41,870 nt of DNA from Candidatus Acidiferrum typicum (GCA_025463055.1 JAOAPV010000003.1:1-41870); one strand, 5' to 3'; counted from the first letter of the stretch, positions 32,925 to 41,782 are shown. Program-made: numbers and translations. Notes: generated by a model not told the origin, from the letters alone.

Positions 32925-35000
32925 GTGAAAATGATTCTGCCTGGCCGCAACGCTGCCGTACTTGCGATTCCATTGTTGTTTCTAGTCGCGGGCCATCCGC
33001 TCGCGCAAGACAAAACCGGCACGACTCAAGATGTCGAAAAGCGCCTTAAAGCCGCACAAAAGCCGCAAGCCGCCACTCCGCTCGATAGCGTCATCCATAC
33101 GCTTTTCGCCGCGCACACCTTTGAACAAGTGGCCCTGGCGCCTGACGGAAATTCCATCGCGTGGGTTGAAGCAGTTCATTCCAAAAGTGGCGCAGGTTCG
33201 GGCAGCACCGTCATCTACGTAAAAAATCTCAAATCCGGCACCCCACCAAGGCGCATCGGCGCAGGCGCTGCCGATTCCTTGCACGCGGAGAGCGACATCG
33301 CATGGTCGCCGGATAGCCAAAAGATTGCTTTCTTGTCCGACGCTGCCAAAAAAGGCCAGCTTCAGCTCTACGTCACGAGCGCCGCTGGTGGCCCCACAAG
33401 AATGCTCACGAATGTCAAAGGCTTCCTCTCCAATCCAGGCTGGTCGCCCGACGGCAAAACTATCGCAATCCTTTTCACCGAGAACGCCACGCGCGCTTCC
33501 GGTCCCCTGGTAGCCGAAACGCCGGAAACCGGCGAGATCAAGGATGCTTTCTTCGAGCAGCGTCTCGCGCTGATCGATCTCCCCACCGGCAAACTTACCC
33601 AAATCACCCCCGCGGACACCTACATCTACGAATACGACTGGTCCCCGGACGGCAAGCGTTTTGTCGTCAGCTCCGCATTGGGCAACGGCGACAACAACTG
33701 GTATATCGCGGAACTCTCCACCCTGGACGCTACCACCGGATTGATGAAATCCATCTACAAGCCGAAGCTGCAAATTGCCAATCCCGTGTGGTCGCCTGAT
33801 GGAAAACAGATCGCCTTCATCGAAGGCCTGATGAGTGACGAAGGCGCCACCGGCGGCGACATTCACACCATCAGCAGCATTGGCGGCGAAGCAAAGGATC
33901 TGACGAAGGACATGAAAGCGTCCGCCGCTTGGCTAGGCTGGCTACCCGACAAGAAAATCCTCTTCAGCGAATACGTCGGCGGCAACAGCGCCATCGCAAC
34001 GCTCGATCCCACCACTGGCAAAATTGAGCAGGGTTGGTCGGCCGAAGGAGCGTTCAGCTCGGCCGGGATTTTCGGTTTCGTGCTTTCTGTCGCAAGCGAC
34101 GGCAAGACAGTGGGCGGCGTCTACCGATCATTCAGCCAGGCGCCGGAGGTTGTCCTCATCAGTGGCACTCCTGCCGAGTTGAAGCCGGTGACGTCACGCA
34201 ACAAGGGATTATCTGCCGCGTGGGGTGAGGCTACGAGCATCAGCTGGAAAAATGATGGCCACGAGGTGCAGGGCTGGCTGCTGTATCCCCGGGCCTTCGA
34301 TCCCGCCAAGAAGTATCCGCTCGTGGTGAACGTTCACGGTGGGCCTTCATCGGTCGCGCTCTCTCACTGGCCCGGTAGTCATGATTTTGCTGCCGGTCTC
34401 TCCGGCATGGGATATTTCGTTCTGTATCCCAATCCCCGCGGCAGCTACGGGCAAGGCGAGGCGTTCACTCGCGCCAACGTCAAAGATTTCGGATACGGCG
34501 ACTTCAAAGACATCCTCGCCGGCGTCGACGAAGCCATCCGCATCGCGCCCGTTGATCCAAACCGCCTCGGCATCACCGGCTGGAGTTATGGCGGCTTCAT
34601 GACCATGTGGGCCGTCACACAGACCAATCGCTTCAAAGCCGCCATGGCCGGAGCGGGCCTTTCCAACTGGCAGTCCTACTACGGCGAAAATCTGATCGAT
34701 CAGTGGATGATCCCGTTCTTCGGCAAATCGGTCTACGACGACCCAGAAATCTACGCCAAGAGCTCGCCCATTAATTTCATCAAGAAGGCCAAGACCCCCA
34801 CGCTAATCCTGGTCGGCGACAGCGATGGCGAGGTTCCCGCCCCGCAGTCCTACGAATTCTGGCACGCCCTCAAGACGCTCGGCGTCGAAACGCAATTTGT
34901 GGTTTACGAGCACGAAGGCCACTTGTTTGCCAGCCCCAAGCACCAGCGCGACGTCATCGCCCGCACGCTGGCTTGGTTCGACGCTCATTTACGCCAATAG
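32925..35000 (+). CDS. Exported S9 family peptidase (prolyl oligopeptidase/DPP-type)
   Basis: A 691-residue serine peptidase. Signal peptide about 1-27 (VLAIPLLFLVAGHPLAQ). The N-terminal part is a beta-propeller with TolB-like repeats (DIAWSPDSQKIAFLSD; PVWSPDGKQIAFIEG). The C-terminal alpha/beta hydrolase has the triad: Ser at about 554 in GWSYGGFMTMW, Asp at about 634 in LVGDSDGEVP, His at about 666 in YEHEGHLF. It probably acts as a periplasmic dipeptidyl or acylaminoacyl peptidase in peptide use. GTG at 32925 has AGAGGA 7 bases upstream; a longer upstream frame lies inside the divergent aminotransferase gene and is rejected. Confidence 0.92.
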   Translation: MKMILPGRNAAVLAIPLLFLVAGHPLAQDKTGTTQDVEKRLKAAQKPQAATPLDSVIHTLFAAHTFEQVALAPDGNSIAWVEAVHSKSGAGSGSTVIYVKNLKSGTPPRRIGAGAADSLHAESDIAWSPDSQKIAFLSDAAKKGQLQLYVTSAAGGPTRMLTNVKGFLSNPGWSPDGKTIAILFTENATRASGPLVAETPETGEIKDAFFEQRLALIDLPTGKLTQITPADTYIYEYDWSPDGKRFVVSSALGNGDNNWYIAELSTLDATTGLMKSIYKPKLQIANPVWSPDGKQIAFIEGLMSDEGATGGDIHTISSIGGEAKDLTKDMKASAAWLGWLPDKKILFSEYVGGNSAIATLDPTTGKIEQGWSAEGAFSSAGIFGFVLSVASDGKTVGGVYRSFSQAPEVVLISGTPAELKPVTSRNKGLSAAWGEATSISWKNDGHEVQGWLLYPRAFDPAKKYPLVVNVHGGPSSVALSHWPGSHDFAAGLSGMGYFVLYPNPRGSYGQGEAFTRANVKDFGYGDFKDILAGVDEAIRIAPVDPNRLGITGWSYGGFMTMWAVTQTNRFKAAMAGAGLSNWQSYYGENLIDQWMIPFFGKSVYDDPEIYAKSSPINFIKKAKTPTLILVGDSDGEVPAPQSYEFWHALKTLGVETQFVVYEHEGHLFASPKHQRDVIARTLAWFDAHLRQ

Positions 35001-35160
35001 CGTCGTAGCTTTATTCAAGAAAAGGATTCACTCTAGGTAAGGGGTGTGGAACTTGGCTAGACAAACGGGCGCGATGTTTTGCGCCCTACAGGAGAGAAAC
35101 AGGACCACCCACGGGACCGCGAACTAACCACCCGAGCGATTCACAGCCCGAGAACGAAAA

Positions 35161-35182
35161 AGGGGGCTGGTGCAAGCCCCCT
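35161..35182. terminator. Strong hairpin, likely bidirectional terminator
   Basis: AGGGGGCT at 35161-35168 pairs with AGCCCCCT at 35175-35182 around a six-base loop. It is preceded by a run of A and followed by CTTCCTTTT, so it could stop transcription in both directions. Confidence 0.75.
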
Positions 35183-35209
35183 CTTCCTTTTGAACTGACC
35201 CCCCAAAAA

Positions 35210-35237
35210 CCGAAACCCAGTCGAGGTTGGGTTTCGG
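35210..35237. terminator. Second hairpin
   Basis: CCGAAACCCA at 35210-35219 pairs perfectly with TGGGTTTCGG at 35228-35237 around an eight-base loop. It lies 27 bases after the first hairpin; no T run follows it. Could be a second terminator or a structured RNA element. Confidence 0.55.
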
Positions 35238-35533
35238 CCACCCCGGGAAGCCAATCTTGTGTAACAACGTTGCCTACAAGAGAGCAAATCGTGTGCCAGC
35301 ATGTAATCGGAAATTCACAATGGACCAAGCGCATGAAACCACACGCGTTAGCTCGCCGGACGAACTCTATCCGGCTAAATTGAAGGTTTGTACCTACAAA
35401 ATCCCACAGGTAATCACCCACTCGCATCCATTCTTTGGGAGAGACACCCCTGTTACATTGATGTGACAGAGGTCGGCGGATTCGTAATCAGAAAAAATCA
35501 GGCAGCAGAACCGTTGATTCAGGGTGTCGGCCA

Positions 35534-36877
35534 TCAAACGCCGATAGATTCGCGCAGGGCATCAGCTACCGACTGGCTATAGCGCTGAACATCCGCATCG
35601 TGCTCGGCCTCGACCATCACGCGCGCCAGTGGCTCGGTCCCCGAGTAGCGCAATACCACCCGGCCGTTATCGCCAAGCGCAGACTGCGCCTCGGCAAGCG
35701 CGCGAGACACTCCGGGAAGCGAATCCAACGGTGGCTTTGTTTTAACCTTTACATTGACGATCGTCTGCGGGTAGTCCTTGAGCCCGCTAATTAATGCCTC
35801 CAAGCGTCCATTAATGGAAGCGAGCGACGCAATCTTCACCGCCGTCAGCAAGCCATCTCCGGCGGGTGAATCGTCCAGAAAAATCACATGGCCGGACTGC
35901 TCTCCGCCCAGCACATTGTTGCTGCGCAGCATTTCCTCGAGCACATAACGATCGCCGACCGCGGCCCGTCCCAGCTCAATCCCTTCGCGAGCAAGAATCC
36001 GCTCCAGCCCAAGATTGGACATGGAAGTTGCGACCACGCGATTCCCTTTCAGCTTTCCGGCCGATTTCAAGTGACGTGCAGCCGCCAATAACACGCCATC
36101 TCCGTTTACGACTCTGCCCGATTGACACACAAACATGGCGCGGTCCGCATCGCCATCGAATGCGATTCCCAGCGCCGCCCGCTCTGCCACCACTCGTTCT
36201 CGCAATCCTTCGAGGTGCAGCGACCCGCAACCCGCATTAATGTTGCGTCCGTCCGGCTCAGTCCCCATCGCGATGACTTTCGCGCCCAGCGATTCAAAAA
36301 GCTCTGGCCCAAGTTTATAGGCAGCGCCGTTCGCGCAATCCAGGACCATGCGCAAGCTCGAAAGCTTCGCCCCCGGAACGACCTTGCTACGAAGAAAATC
36401 GAGATACCGCGCGTCCAGCGACTCGTCCGCCACGAGCGCAGGCGGATCCTTCGGCGCCGGCTCGTGCCGGTGTTTGAAAATGTCTTCTTCCAGAGCCTCC
36501 TCAACCGCGTCCGGAAACTTCATCCCGGCACCAGAGAAGAGTTTCACGCCATTGTCATGAAAAGGGTTATGCGAAGCGGAAATCACTACGCCCGCCTGGA
36601 ATCCTCTTTGTCGCACCAGGCACGCCACTCCGGGCGTGGTTATAATGCCCGCAAAATCAACGGAAGCACCTGCGTGCGCAAGTCCCGCCGCCAGGAGCGC
36701 GGCAATATGCGGGCCTGACTCGCGTGTGTCCATCCCAATCAGCACGCGAGCTGCGGGACTGGTCTGCTTCAAATAGGTCCCCAGCGAACACCCAGTAGCA
36801 TATAGCGTGGCGTCATCGAGAGGAGGTGTGCCAGGTACGCCTCGAATTCCGTCAGTTCCGAAGAGTTCTTTGGGCAT
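35534..36877 (-). CDS. glmM: Phosphoglucosamine mutase
   Basis: Converts glucosamine-6-phosphate to glucosamine-1-phosphate for UDP-GlcNAc, peptidoglycan and LPS synthesis. 447 residues. Starts MPKELFGTDGIRG, the family N-terminus. The phosphorylated Ser is at about 102 in VVISASHNPFHDNG, the metal loop is FDGDADR, and the sugar loop is GGEQSGHVIF. The C-terminal phosphate loop is RYSGTEPLARVM. The ATG at 36877 is chosen; a TTG at 36913 would add 12 unconserved residues. It follows the sigma-54 activator by 94 bases on the same strand and may share a transcript. Confidence 0.97.
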   Translation of the reverse strand: MPKELFGTDGIRGVPGTPPLDDATLYATGCSLGTYLKQTSPAARVLIGMDTRESGPHIAALLAAGLAHAGASVDFAGIITTPGVACLVRQRGFQAGVVISASHNPFHDNGVKLFSGAGMKFPDAVEEALEEDIFKHRHEPAPKDPPALVADESLDARYLDFLRSKVVPGAKLSSLRMVLDCANGAAYKLGPELFESLGAKVIAMGTEPDGRNINAGCGSLHLEGLRERVVAERAALGIAFDGDADRAMFVCQSGRVVNGDGVLLAAARHLKSAGKLKGNRVVATSMSNLGLERILAREGIELGRAAVGDRYVLEEMLRSNNVLGGEQSGHVIFLDDSPAGDGLLTAVKIASLASINGRLEALISGLKDYPQTIVNVKVKTKPPLDSLPGVSRALAEAQSALGDNGRVVLRYSGTEPLARVMVEAEHDADVQRYSQSVADALRESIGV

Positions 36878-36971
36878 TAGCAGAGTCGATCTTGAAGAAA
36901 GGTCGCGAAGCAATAAAGTCTAGCACGGCGTTCGGCGCAACTTGTCCTGGAGTAGGTGGAACTGTGCTCTA

Positions 36972-37913
36972 TTATTTCAGCCCGTATTTCTTGCGCTTCT
37001 CTAGCAGCGTTTTACGGCTGATGCCGAGGATGTTTGCTGCTTGGCTGATTTTGTAGCGCACGGCATCCAGCGTCGTGGCGATAACTTCCTTCTCGACATC
37101 CTCCAGCGACCGCAATCCCGCGATCATTCCGGAGGTACCCGCGGCGGCAGCCTGAATATTTTCCGCAAAATGCTCGGGTTCGAGCACGTCGACGCGCGTA
37201 AAAACCACCGCTCGCTCCAGCGTGTTACGCAATTCGCGAACGTTTCCTGGCCACGCGTATGCGGCCAGCATTCTTCGGGAGCCGTCGCTAAGCTGCATGC
37301 CGTTGCGTGCGTGCGTCAGGCACAGTGCCGACAAAAAATGGTCCGCTAGCGGCAAAATGTCGGCTCGGCGGTCCTGCAAGGCGGGCATGGCAATTGTTAG
37401 CACATTCATGCGAAAGAATAAGTCTTCTCGAAAGCGACCGGCGGCTACGGCAGCGGGAAGATCAACGTTCGTCAGCGCCATCAGTCGCGCTTCGATATGC
37501 AATGTCTCCGTCCCGCCCAGCCGTTCGAATGATCGCTCTTGCAGCACGCGCAGGAGTTTGCTCTGCGCCGCCGCCGAAAGTGCCGCGACTTCATCCAGCA
37601 CGATCGTTCCATTGCCGCCAAGTTCAAAGCGTCCAAGCTTGCGCTCGACAGCCCCAGTAAATGCTCCGCGCTCATGGCCGAACAATTCGCTTTCTACAAG
37701 TTGTGGGGGAAGACTGGCGCAATCGATTTTCAGAAACGGTGCGTCACGTCGCGGACCCATTTCGTGAATCACGCGTGCCAGGTAATCCTTGCCGGAGCCG
37801 CTTTGTCCGGTAATCAGCAGTGTGGTGGGGGCGGCGGCAACTTTCTTCGCCAACTCAAAAATATTTTGCGACGCCGGGTCCGCTGAGATCCACGGCAGCC
37901 GCTCCGCTGTCAT
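36972..37913 (-). CDS. Sigma-54-dependent activator without a sensory domain
   Basis: A 313-residue AAA+ enhancer-binding protein. Walker A GQSGSGKD at about 36-43, the sigma-54-contact loop GAFTGA at about 83-88, Walker B TIVLDEV, and the arginine-finger region FREDLFFRMNVLTI. The C-terminus has a Fis-type helix-turn-helix (ISQAANILGISRKTLLEKR). The N-terminus starts directly with the ATPase domain, so there is no receiver, GAF or PAS domain. It is presumably controlled by a partner or by level. Its ATG overlaps the rsfS stop as ATGA, linking it to the ribosome-silencing gene. Confidence 0.92.
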   Translation of the reverse strand: MTAERLPWISADPASQNIFELAKKVAAAPTTLLITGQSGSGKDYLARVIHEMGPRRDAPFLKIDCASLPPQLVESELFGHERGAFTGAVERKLGRFELGGNGTIVLDEVAALSAAAQSKLLRVLQERSFERLGGTETLHIEARLMALTNVDLPAAVAAGRFREDLFFRMNVLTIAMPALQDRRADILPLADHFLSALCLTHARNGMQLSDGSRRMLAAYAWPGNVRELRNTLERAVVFTRVDVLEPEHFAENIQAAAAGTSGMIAGLRSLEDVEKEVIATTLDAVRYKISQAANILGISRKTLLEKRKKYGLK

Positions 37914-38359
37914 TTTGAAACCGCTTCGCCTGGGGCGTGCGACCCGCCGATCGCCACATTTCGCCTGCTATGAGAATTCCCGTGGCTGCCTAGTCCTTCC
38001 GGCTCGTCGGCGATCGCCAGCTTCGGCGCCGATCGCCACAACCGTTCCAGGTCATAGTAGGCGCGCGCCTGTTCGCTGAACACGTGCACAATGAAGCTCC
38101 CAAAATCCAGCAGCGCCCATTCCGAAGAGCCGCGCCCCTCGCGATGCTGCGGCGACCGTCCCATCTCTTTGTGGAGCTGCTCCTCAACCTCGCTGCAGAT
38201 CGCTTGCACCTGCGGCGTGCTGAAACCTGTGCAGATCACGAAGTAAGACGTAAACGCGCCCACTCCGCTGAGATCGAGTACAGAAATCCCCGCTGCTTTT
38301 TTATTTTGCGCCGCCTCAACCGCGAGACGCACGCCTTGTGGCAATGAGTTGTAGTTCAC
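37910..38359 (-). CDS. rsfS: Ribosomal silencing factor RsfS
   Basis: Binds L14 of the large subunit and blocks subunit joining when nutrients are short. 149 residues. The RsfS core has ISVLDLSGVGAFTSYFVICTG, STPQVQAICSEVEEQL, and the C-terminal WALLDFGSFIVHVFSEQARAYYDLERLW-type sequence (WALLDFGSFIVHVF). The last 35 residues, rich in Gly and Ser, are an extra tail. Start is GTG at 38359 in a GTGA overlap with the nadD stop. It ends in an ATGA overlap with the sigma-54 activator. Confidence 0.95.
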   Translation of the reverse strand: MNYNSLPQGVRLAVEAAQNKKAAGISVLDLSGVGAFTSYFVICTGFSTPQVQAICSEVEEQLHKEMGRSPQHREGRGSSEWALLDFGSFIVHVFSEQARAYYDLERLWRSAPKLAIADEPEGLGSHGNSHSRRNVAIGGSHAPGEAVSK

Positions 38360-39078
38360 CGGTAAAGACCTTGTTTTAAAATGTATTCCTCGACGCGCGC
38401 TGCGACAAGTCCATGAATGGACTGTTCACGATGCGCGCGCCGCCGAATGTCTGTTGCAGAAACTTCGCTCGCGACGTTCTCCAGCAGGTACACGCTGGTA
38501 CGAGTTAGGTGCGCAACCACGCTGGACTCGTGAGCCGCTTCGCCTTCTTTTCTCTTTCCGTCACGCGCCATCAGCTCGGGTGGAATCACCAGCCGCAGCG
38601 CCTCTGCGCGAATGCCCGGACGGTTGGCCACAATGAAATCGCAAAGCCCCAGCAGCGCCTCATATTCCTTCCACATGGGAATATCCAGAAACGCGTCCGC
38701 GCCAATGATGAAATAGATGCGGTCGCCGTGGCCATGGTACGTGTGCCGGAAATAGCGCACCGTATCTACCGAATAATGCAATTGCGCGCCGCTGAAATCT
38801 TCTCCCGCCTCCGCCACCGACGGCACGAAGTGCGGATGCTCCGTGCAAGCCAGCGCCACCATTGCGAAGCGATGCGGAAACGGCGCAAGGTGCTGCTTCA
38901 ATTTGTGCGGCGGCCTGCTCGCGGGAATGAAATGAAGCTCATCGAAATTGAATCGCCGGTCCGCGGCCCTCGCGACCGCCAGGTGACCGGCGTGAATCGG
39001 GTCGAACGAGCCTCCAAAGAGCGCGATGCGGCGAGGATGATGTTTCGTAGCGGTGCGCTGCGCTTGCGCGGTCGTCAA
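38356..39078 (-). CDS. nadD: Nicotinate-nucleotide adenylyltransferase
   Basis: Adenylates nicotinate mononucleotide in NAD synthesis. About 240 residues. The nucleotidyltransferase motif is ALFGGSFDPIHAGHL; the later SATDIRRR corresponds to the ISSTxIR motif. Also visible are FIIGADAFLDIPMWKEY and PASRPPHK. The TTG at 39078 has GGGAG 5 bases upstream, so it is preferred over the TTG at 39090, which has no site. Between obgE and rsfS, the common order. Confidence 0.95.
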   Translation of the reverse strand: MTTAQAQRTATKHHPRRIALFGGSFDPIHAGHLAVARAADRRFNFDELHFIPASRPPHKLKQHLAPFPHRFAMVALACTEHPHFVPSVAEAGEDFSGAQLHYSVDTVRYFRHTYHGHGDRIYFIIGADAFLDIPMWKEYEALLGLCDFIVANRPGIRAEALRLVIPPELMARDGKRKEGEAAHESSVVAHLTRTSVYLLENVASEVSATDIRRRAHREQSIHGLVAARVEEYILKQGLYR

Positions 39079-39111
39079 TGCGTCTCCCAAGAGCCTATGA
39101 GCTGCATCTTC

Positions 39112-40224
39112 TCACAAATTGTCGTGCCGCGCGGCGGATGTATCCGTCGCGTTTTCGTGTGAGGCACGCTGGCTCTCAGCCGCAGGCTCGGGCGCCGCTT
39201 TGGGAATCTTATCCAGCGCATCCGCAATCGACCTCACCAGCTCCCGCACCCCTTCGCCGGTGGCCGCCGATATCGCGTGAAACTCCAGCCCACGCTCACT
39301 GCAAAATGTACGCAGCGCATCAAGGCGCGTGCGATCCGTGGTTGCATCCAGTTTTGTCGCCACCACAATGATCGGCTTTTCCGCCAGCGATTGGCTGAAC
39401 GCTTGCAGCTCTCCCGAAATCACATCATACGAATGAATTGGATCCGCGTCCGAAGCATCGCTCGTATCAATTAGGTGTACCAGCAGCCGCGTGCGCTCCA
39501 CATGCCGCAGAAACCGAATACCCAATCCCGCGCCTTCATGCGCACCTTCAATCAATCCCGGCAGATCGGCGATAACGTACGTTCGCCCAATCTCACGCCC
39601 CTCGCTGCCCCCGCCGCCGTCCGCGTTCACCACGCCAAGATTCGGCTCCAGCGTAGTAAACGGATAATTTGCAATCTTCGGCCGCGCCGCGGAAATTACA
39701 GAAATCAGCGTCGACTTCCCCGCATTCGGGAAGCCTACGAGTCCCACATCGGCCAGCAGCCGCAGCTCCAGCCGCAGATGCCGCTCCTCGCCGGGATGTC
39801 CATCCTCGTGTTCCCGGGGAGCCTGGTGCCACGGCTTCGCAAAATTCTGATTTCCGCGCCCGCCGCGCCCACCCTGCGCCACCAGCACGCGCTGGCTGGG
39901 TGTGGCCAGATCCGCGATGGTCTCGCCATTCTCGTCGAACACGAGCGTTCCAACCGGCACCTTCAGAAACATGTCTGCGCCGGAATGGCCCGTGCAATTC
40001 GATCCCTCGCCATGGCGTCCGCGATCCGCCTTAAACTCGCGGTTGTATCGGTATCGCAGCAGCGTGTTGTCGTTCGGGTTCGCTTCCAGGTAAATGCTGC
40101 CGCCGTGACCGCCGTCGCCACCCGATGGTCCGCCGCGCGGCACAAACTTCTCCCGACGAAACGCAACGCAGCCGTTCCCGCCGGTTCCCGCTTTCACCAG
40201 AATCTTCGCTTCGTCAACAAACAC
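39112..40224 (-). CDS. obgE: GTPase ObgE/CgtA
   Basis: Essential GTPase in large-subunit assembly and stress control. 370 residues. The N-terminal glycine-rich Obg fold has [20 protein letters not shown] and [15 protein letters not shown]. The G domain has GFPNAGKST (G1), FTTLEPN (G2), [10 protein letters not shown] (G3), ATKLDA (G4) and a SAATGEG (G5) motif. The C-terminus is short and lacks the OCT domain. Start is GTG at 40224. In the usual position between rpmA and nadD, but separated from rpmA by an antiparallel gene. Confidence 0.97.
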   Translation of the reverse strand: MFVDEAKILVKAGTGGNGCVAFRREKFVPRGGPSGGDGGHGGSIYLEANPNDNTLLRYRYNREFKADRGRHGEGSNCTGHSGADMFLKVPVGTLVFDENGETIADLATPSQRVLVAQGGRGGRGNQNFAKPWHQAPREHEDGHPGEERHLRLELRLLADVGLVGFPNAGKSTLISVISAARPKIANYPFTTLEPNLGVVNADGGGGSEGREIGRTYVIADLPGLIEGAHEGAGLGIRFLRHVERTRLLVHLIDTSDASDADPIHSYDVISGELQAFSQSLAEKPIIVVATKLDATTDRTRLDALRTFCSERGLEFHAISAATGEGVRELVRSIADALDKIPKAAPEPAAESQRASHENATDTSAARHDNL

Positions 40225-40305
40225 AGTCCCTACTTCCCCTCAAAAAACGATAACATAAGCATTCGGCACTCGCGCAAATCATGAAATTTTAGGAGGTCAT
40301 GGATC

Positions 40306-41286
40306 GTGTCTCGTATCGTTGTGTGGCTGCGTCGCGCCGCAATCCTCTTCGTGCTCCTGGCTATCTTCGTCGGCATCGGCGCTTATATCCTTTATTTCCA
40401 TCGAGACACGCTAGCCGCCGCTCCCCAACACGCCCGCGTAGCGCCCACCGTCACTCCCCTGAAAAGTCTCGCCGCCTGCTGGGTGGAAACCGGCAACACC
40501 TTCACCAATTATCCCTTCGCGATGACGGCCGGAAGTATTCTCGTGAAGCATCCCGCCGGCGACCTGCTGATCGACACGGGCAATTCCAGCCACTTCGACG
40601 ACGAGATCGAGAACTACCCCGTTTTGTTGCACCTGGAGCTCAAAAATATCGCCGGTCAGCTAAACCCGGAAGTGCCGCTCCCAGAGCTGATGCGCCTGGT
40701 CGGTGGCGACCCCACCAAAATTCGTTGGGTGATCCTCTCGCACACCCACTTGGATCACGCCGGCGGCTTGATGGATCTCCCCCGCGTGCCGGTTCTGCTC
40801 ACCCGCGAAGAGCTGCTGTACGCCTTCGATTCCGCCGTTCAAGCCAAAGGCTTCGTGATTCCCGCGCATACGCGACGATTTCCGCCCGTCGATGCCCCCA
40901 CGCTGAAATTCGATCCCCACCCGTACGAAACTTTCGACGAAAGCACCGACCTTTACGGCGATGGCTCCGTTGTTGTCGTGCCCTTGCGGGGGCACACGCC
41001 GGGCAGCGTCGGAATCTTCGTAAACCTAGATCCGCATCGCCGCCTGTTCTACGTCGGCGATGCCGTTGATGAGGAACGCGGCTTCCAAGATCGCGTAAGC
41101 AAATCACTCTTGCTGCGTGACAGCGACAACGATGCTGCACGAGCCAACGAAATCGTTGCCAAGCTCAACCAGCTCCACCAAATGGTTCCGGAGCTCGCCA
41201 TCATCCCTGCTCACGGCCGCAGCGCGTACCTCAAGTTTTTCCCAGGCGGCGCACTAAGCTGCGTTTCTTCCGACGCTCCTCGTTAA
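40306..41286 (+). CDS. Membrane-anchored metallo-beta-lactamase-fold hydrolase
   Basis: A 326-residue protein. An N-terminal membrane segment at about 10-30 (AAILFVLLAIFVGIGAYIL) anchors it, with the enzyme outside. The metal motif HTHLDH is in LSHTHLDHAGGLM, and the following ligands are in LRGHTPGS and VGDAVD, so the binuclear zinc site looks complete. The overall form is nearest to lactonase-type members, but the substrate is unknown. GTG at 40306 follows AGGAGGT by about 8 bases. It is on the opposite strand, inserted between rpmA and obgE. Confidence 0.86.
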   Translation: MSRIVVWLRRAAILFVLLAIFVGIGAYILYFHRDTLAAAPQHARVAPTVTPLKSLAACWVETGNTFTNYPFAMTAGSILVKHPAGDLLIDTGNSSHFDDEIENYPVLLHLELKNIAGQLNPEVPLPELMRLVGGDPTKIRWVILSHTHLDHAGGLMDLPRVPVLLTREELLYAFDSAVQAKGFVIPAHTRRFPPVDAPTLKFDPHPYETFDESTDLYGDGSVVVVPLRGHTPGSVGIFVNLDPHRRLFYVGDAVDEERGFQDRVSKSLLLRDSDNDAARANEIVAKLNQLHQMVPELAIIPAHGRSAYLKFFPGGALSCVSSDAPR

Positions 41287-41289
41287 GAG

Positions 41290-41308
41290 TTTGACGATCC
41301 GCGTCAAA
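41290..41308. terminator. Hairpin just after the metallo-beta-lactamase-fold gene
   Basis: TTTGACG pairs with CGTCAAA around a five-base loop, starting 3 bases after the stop codon and followed by AAAA. First of three hairpins in this gap. Confidence 0.55.
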
Positions 41309-41313
41309 AACAA

Positions 41314-41344
41314 AAGCGGCGGGCCTCAGTCTGCCGCGCCGCTT
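41314..41344. terminator. GC-rich hairpin, possible terminator
   Basis: AAGCGGCG at 41314-41321 pairs with CGCCGCTT at 41337-41344. It is between two convergent genes (the metallo-beta-lactamase-fold gene and rpmA), and could end both transcripts. Confidence 0.65.
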
Positions 41345-41366
41345 GAGATGTAAGCCGTATCGCGTG

Positions 41367-41387
41367 GCACAGCCGTCATGGCTGTGC
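41367..41387. repeat. Small palindromic element GGCACAGCC/GGCTGTGC
   Basis: GCACAGCC at 41367-41374 pairs with GGCTGTGC at 41380-41387 around GTCAT. It is 14 bases past the end of rpmA. It may be a dispersed palindromic repeat or part of a terminator. Confidence 0.45.
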
Positions 41388-41400
41388 GCATTATCCCGCT

Positions 41401-41679
41401 CTAACTGGCAGCCGCCTGCGCTTGCTCGGCCGGCGTAACGCTGATAAACCGTCCGTGCCGCCCCTTGTCTTCAAACTTAACGTACCCAGTCACCAGCGCG
41501 AAGAGAGTATCGTCCTTGCCCTGCCCAACATTCACGCCGGCCTGATGTTTCGTGCCGCGCTGCCTGATCAGAATCGTTCCCGCATTCACGAGCTGCCCGC
41601 CGAAGCGCTTCACACCAAGCCTCTGCCCGTGTGAATCCCGCCCGTTTGTAGACGACCCGCCGCCCTTCTTATGTGCCAT
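41401..41679 (-). CDS. rpmA: 50S ribosomal protein L27
   Basis: 92 residues. The N-terminus [20 protein letters not shown] is the conserved L27 start that reaches the peptidyl-transferase centre, without the extra cleaved leader seen in Firmicutes. Followed by [20 protein letters not shown] and [19 protein letters not shown]. The Ala/Gln-rich tail is short. Between rplU and obgE as usual. Confidence 0.97.
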   Translation of the reverse strand: MAHKKGGGSSTNGRDSHGQRLGVKRFGGQLVNAGTILIRQRGTKHQAGVNVGQGKDDTLFALVTGYVKFEDKGRHGRFISVTPAEQAQAAAS

Positions 41680-41707
41680 GACTCATTCCCTCTTTTTTCT
41701 TTTCCCT

Positions 41708-41782
41708 GTCATTCCGAGTGGAGCGACCCCGTTTTTTCTAGCGCACAGTTTTTGTGCGCCGGGTCGCGCAGGGAGGAATCTG
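41708..41782. repeat. Nested palindromic repeat between rplU and rpmA
   Basis: Begins GTCATTCCGAGTGGAGCG and ends AGGGAGGAATCTG. Inside are two nested stems: GCGACCC at 41723-41729 with GGGTCGC at 41761-41767, and GCGCACA at 41741-41747 with TGTGCGC at 41753-41759. From memory, CATTCCGAG...GGAATCT elements are dispersed repeats in Acidobacteria. It lies inside a ribosomal protein operon. Confidence 0.6.

Larger units (their letters stand above)
35001..35533. other. Long gene-free region between the S9 peptidase and glmM
   Basis: 533 bases with no gene I can support. It contains two hairpins (35161-35182 and 35210-35237), and then about 300 bases with no recognisable feature. The small frame at 35320-35466 lacks a ribosome site. 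The peptidase and glmM are convergent, so no promoter is required here, which makes the length unusual. Confidence 0.6.

Noticed and set aside
35320-35466. A 48-codon frame starting MDQAHETTRVSS.
   Set aside because: No ribosome site and no recognisable feature. Kept only as part of the gene-free region.
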